The notes under the pieces: generated by a model
Seen by the model: only the letters and a program-made list of their open reading frames with translations
Told to the model about the DNA's origin: nothing
Database searches by the model: none
Source of the DNA: Shewanella saliphila
GTDB taxonomy: Bacteria; Pseudomonadota; Gammaproteobacteria; Enterobacterales; Shewanellaceae
DNA: 54,232 nt
Assembly (NCBI RefSeq): GCF_014648295.1
Contig: NZ_BMQV01000032.1
Coordinates: 1-54,232, forward strand
Reading direction: 5' to 3'
Translations under genes and position numbers: made by a program
Shown here: piece by piece, positions 54,107-54,232 of the stretch
Position numbering within the stretch: the stretch's first letter is position 1
Layout: each line of letters opens with the position of its first letter

Positions 54107-54232
54107 ATACCCAAACAACCTGAAGATGCTCGATTTCAGCAAGAATTTACACGCGTTTAGGCAAGGCATTGATTGCGGGTAATGGTCGTTCCCTTTCCAA
54201 AATCAATAACGCAGCATAAACACGTGTAAAAC
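54107..54232. repeat. Second copy of MITE-like element, cut by the window edge
   Basis: This segment starts with ATACCCAAACAACCTGAAGA, the terminal repeat of the element at 27001-27264, and its reverse complement continues to match 27139-27264 at most positions. It lies in the opposite orientation to that copy. The other half of this copy lies beyond the window. Confidence 0.72.

Noticed and set aside
1..54232. CRISPR arrays, rRNA and tRNA genes
   Set aside because: No regularly spaced repeats of CRISPR type and no rRNA or tRNA sequence were recognised; the repeats found are palindromic or tandem types.

Overview
The window reads as chromosome of a marine gammaproteobacterium, most likely Shewanella or a close relative. 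The grounds are protein-level recognition (octaheme c-type cytochromes, a large carbohydrate-type TonB receptor, a VF530-family protein, a YbiT-type ABC-F ATPase, a U32 peptidase-family protein) and moderate AT richness with AT-rich spacers. No rRNA, tRNA, CRISPR array, plasmid or phage module was seen.

Layout. 1-1109: a partial ISAs1-type transposase abutting a YddG-like exporter. 1709-6109: two tandem paralogous octaheme cytochromes; the second is a predicted lipoprotein with an Ig/cadherin-like spacer. 6191-10593: a dispersed-repeat patch, then an Hpt protein plus a membrane protein, divergent from a receiver/soluble multi-PAS histidine kinase pair. 10676-16681: a DUF302 protein, an LPD1/CLCA_X-like zincin, and a three-gene reverse-strand cluster (PLD-helicase-S24 protein, methyltransferase, M15-like protein) that looks like an uncharacterised defence or DNA-stress system. 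16832-21112: an RND efflux pump. 21263-31990: a beta-hydroxyacid dehydrogenase-like gene, a TonB receptor with palindromic operators, a GST, a YkgJ cysteine-cluster protein, a U32 protein and YbiT, with a MITE-like element at 27001-27264. 32204-36028: a predicted 23-residue membrane peptide, a periplasmic-sensor PAS-GGDEF-EAL protein and a VF530 protein. 36105-40980: a minimal ethanolamine module (eutB, eutC, permease) divergent from an EutR-like activator. 41068-43000: a dienelactone hydrolase and a LysR regulator. 43225-54076: ten co-directional acyl-CoA metabolism genes in two transcription units, followed by a second copy of the MITE-like element cut by the window edge.

The most informative biology is in the acyl-CoA cluster. 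Adjacent genes encode an acyl-CoA dehydrogenase whose catalytic region matches the ACAD10/ACAD11 type (Asp in place of the usual Glu) and an aminoglycoside-phosphotransferase-fold kinase. This is the split bacterial form of the kinase plus dehydrogenase pair that removes a 4-hydroxyl through a phospho-acyl-CoA. The second unit holds a MaoC hydratase, an HSD17B4-like SDR and a thiolase, which together resemble one round of R-specific (MFE-2-like) beta-oxidation. Both units carry the same 39-bp promoter-like block, and a divergent LysR gene sits next to one of them. I infer a pathway for 4-hydroxy, keto or otherwise modified acyl chains; no acyl-CoA ligase is present here.
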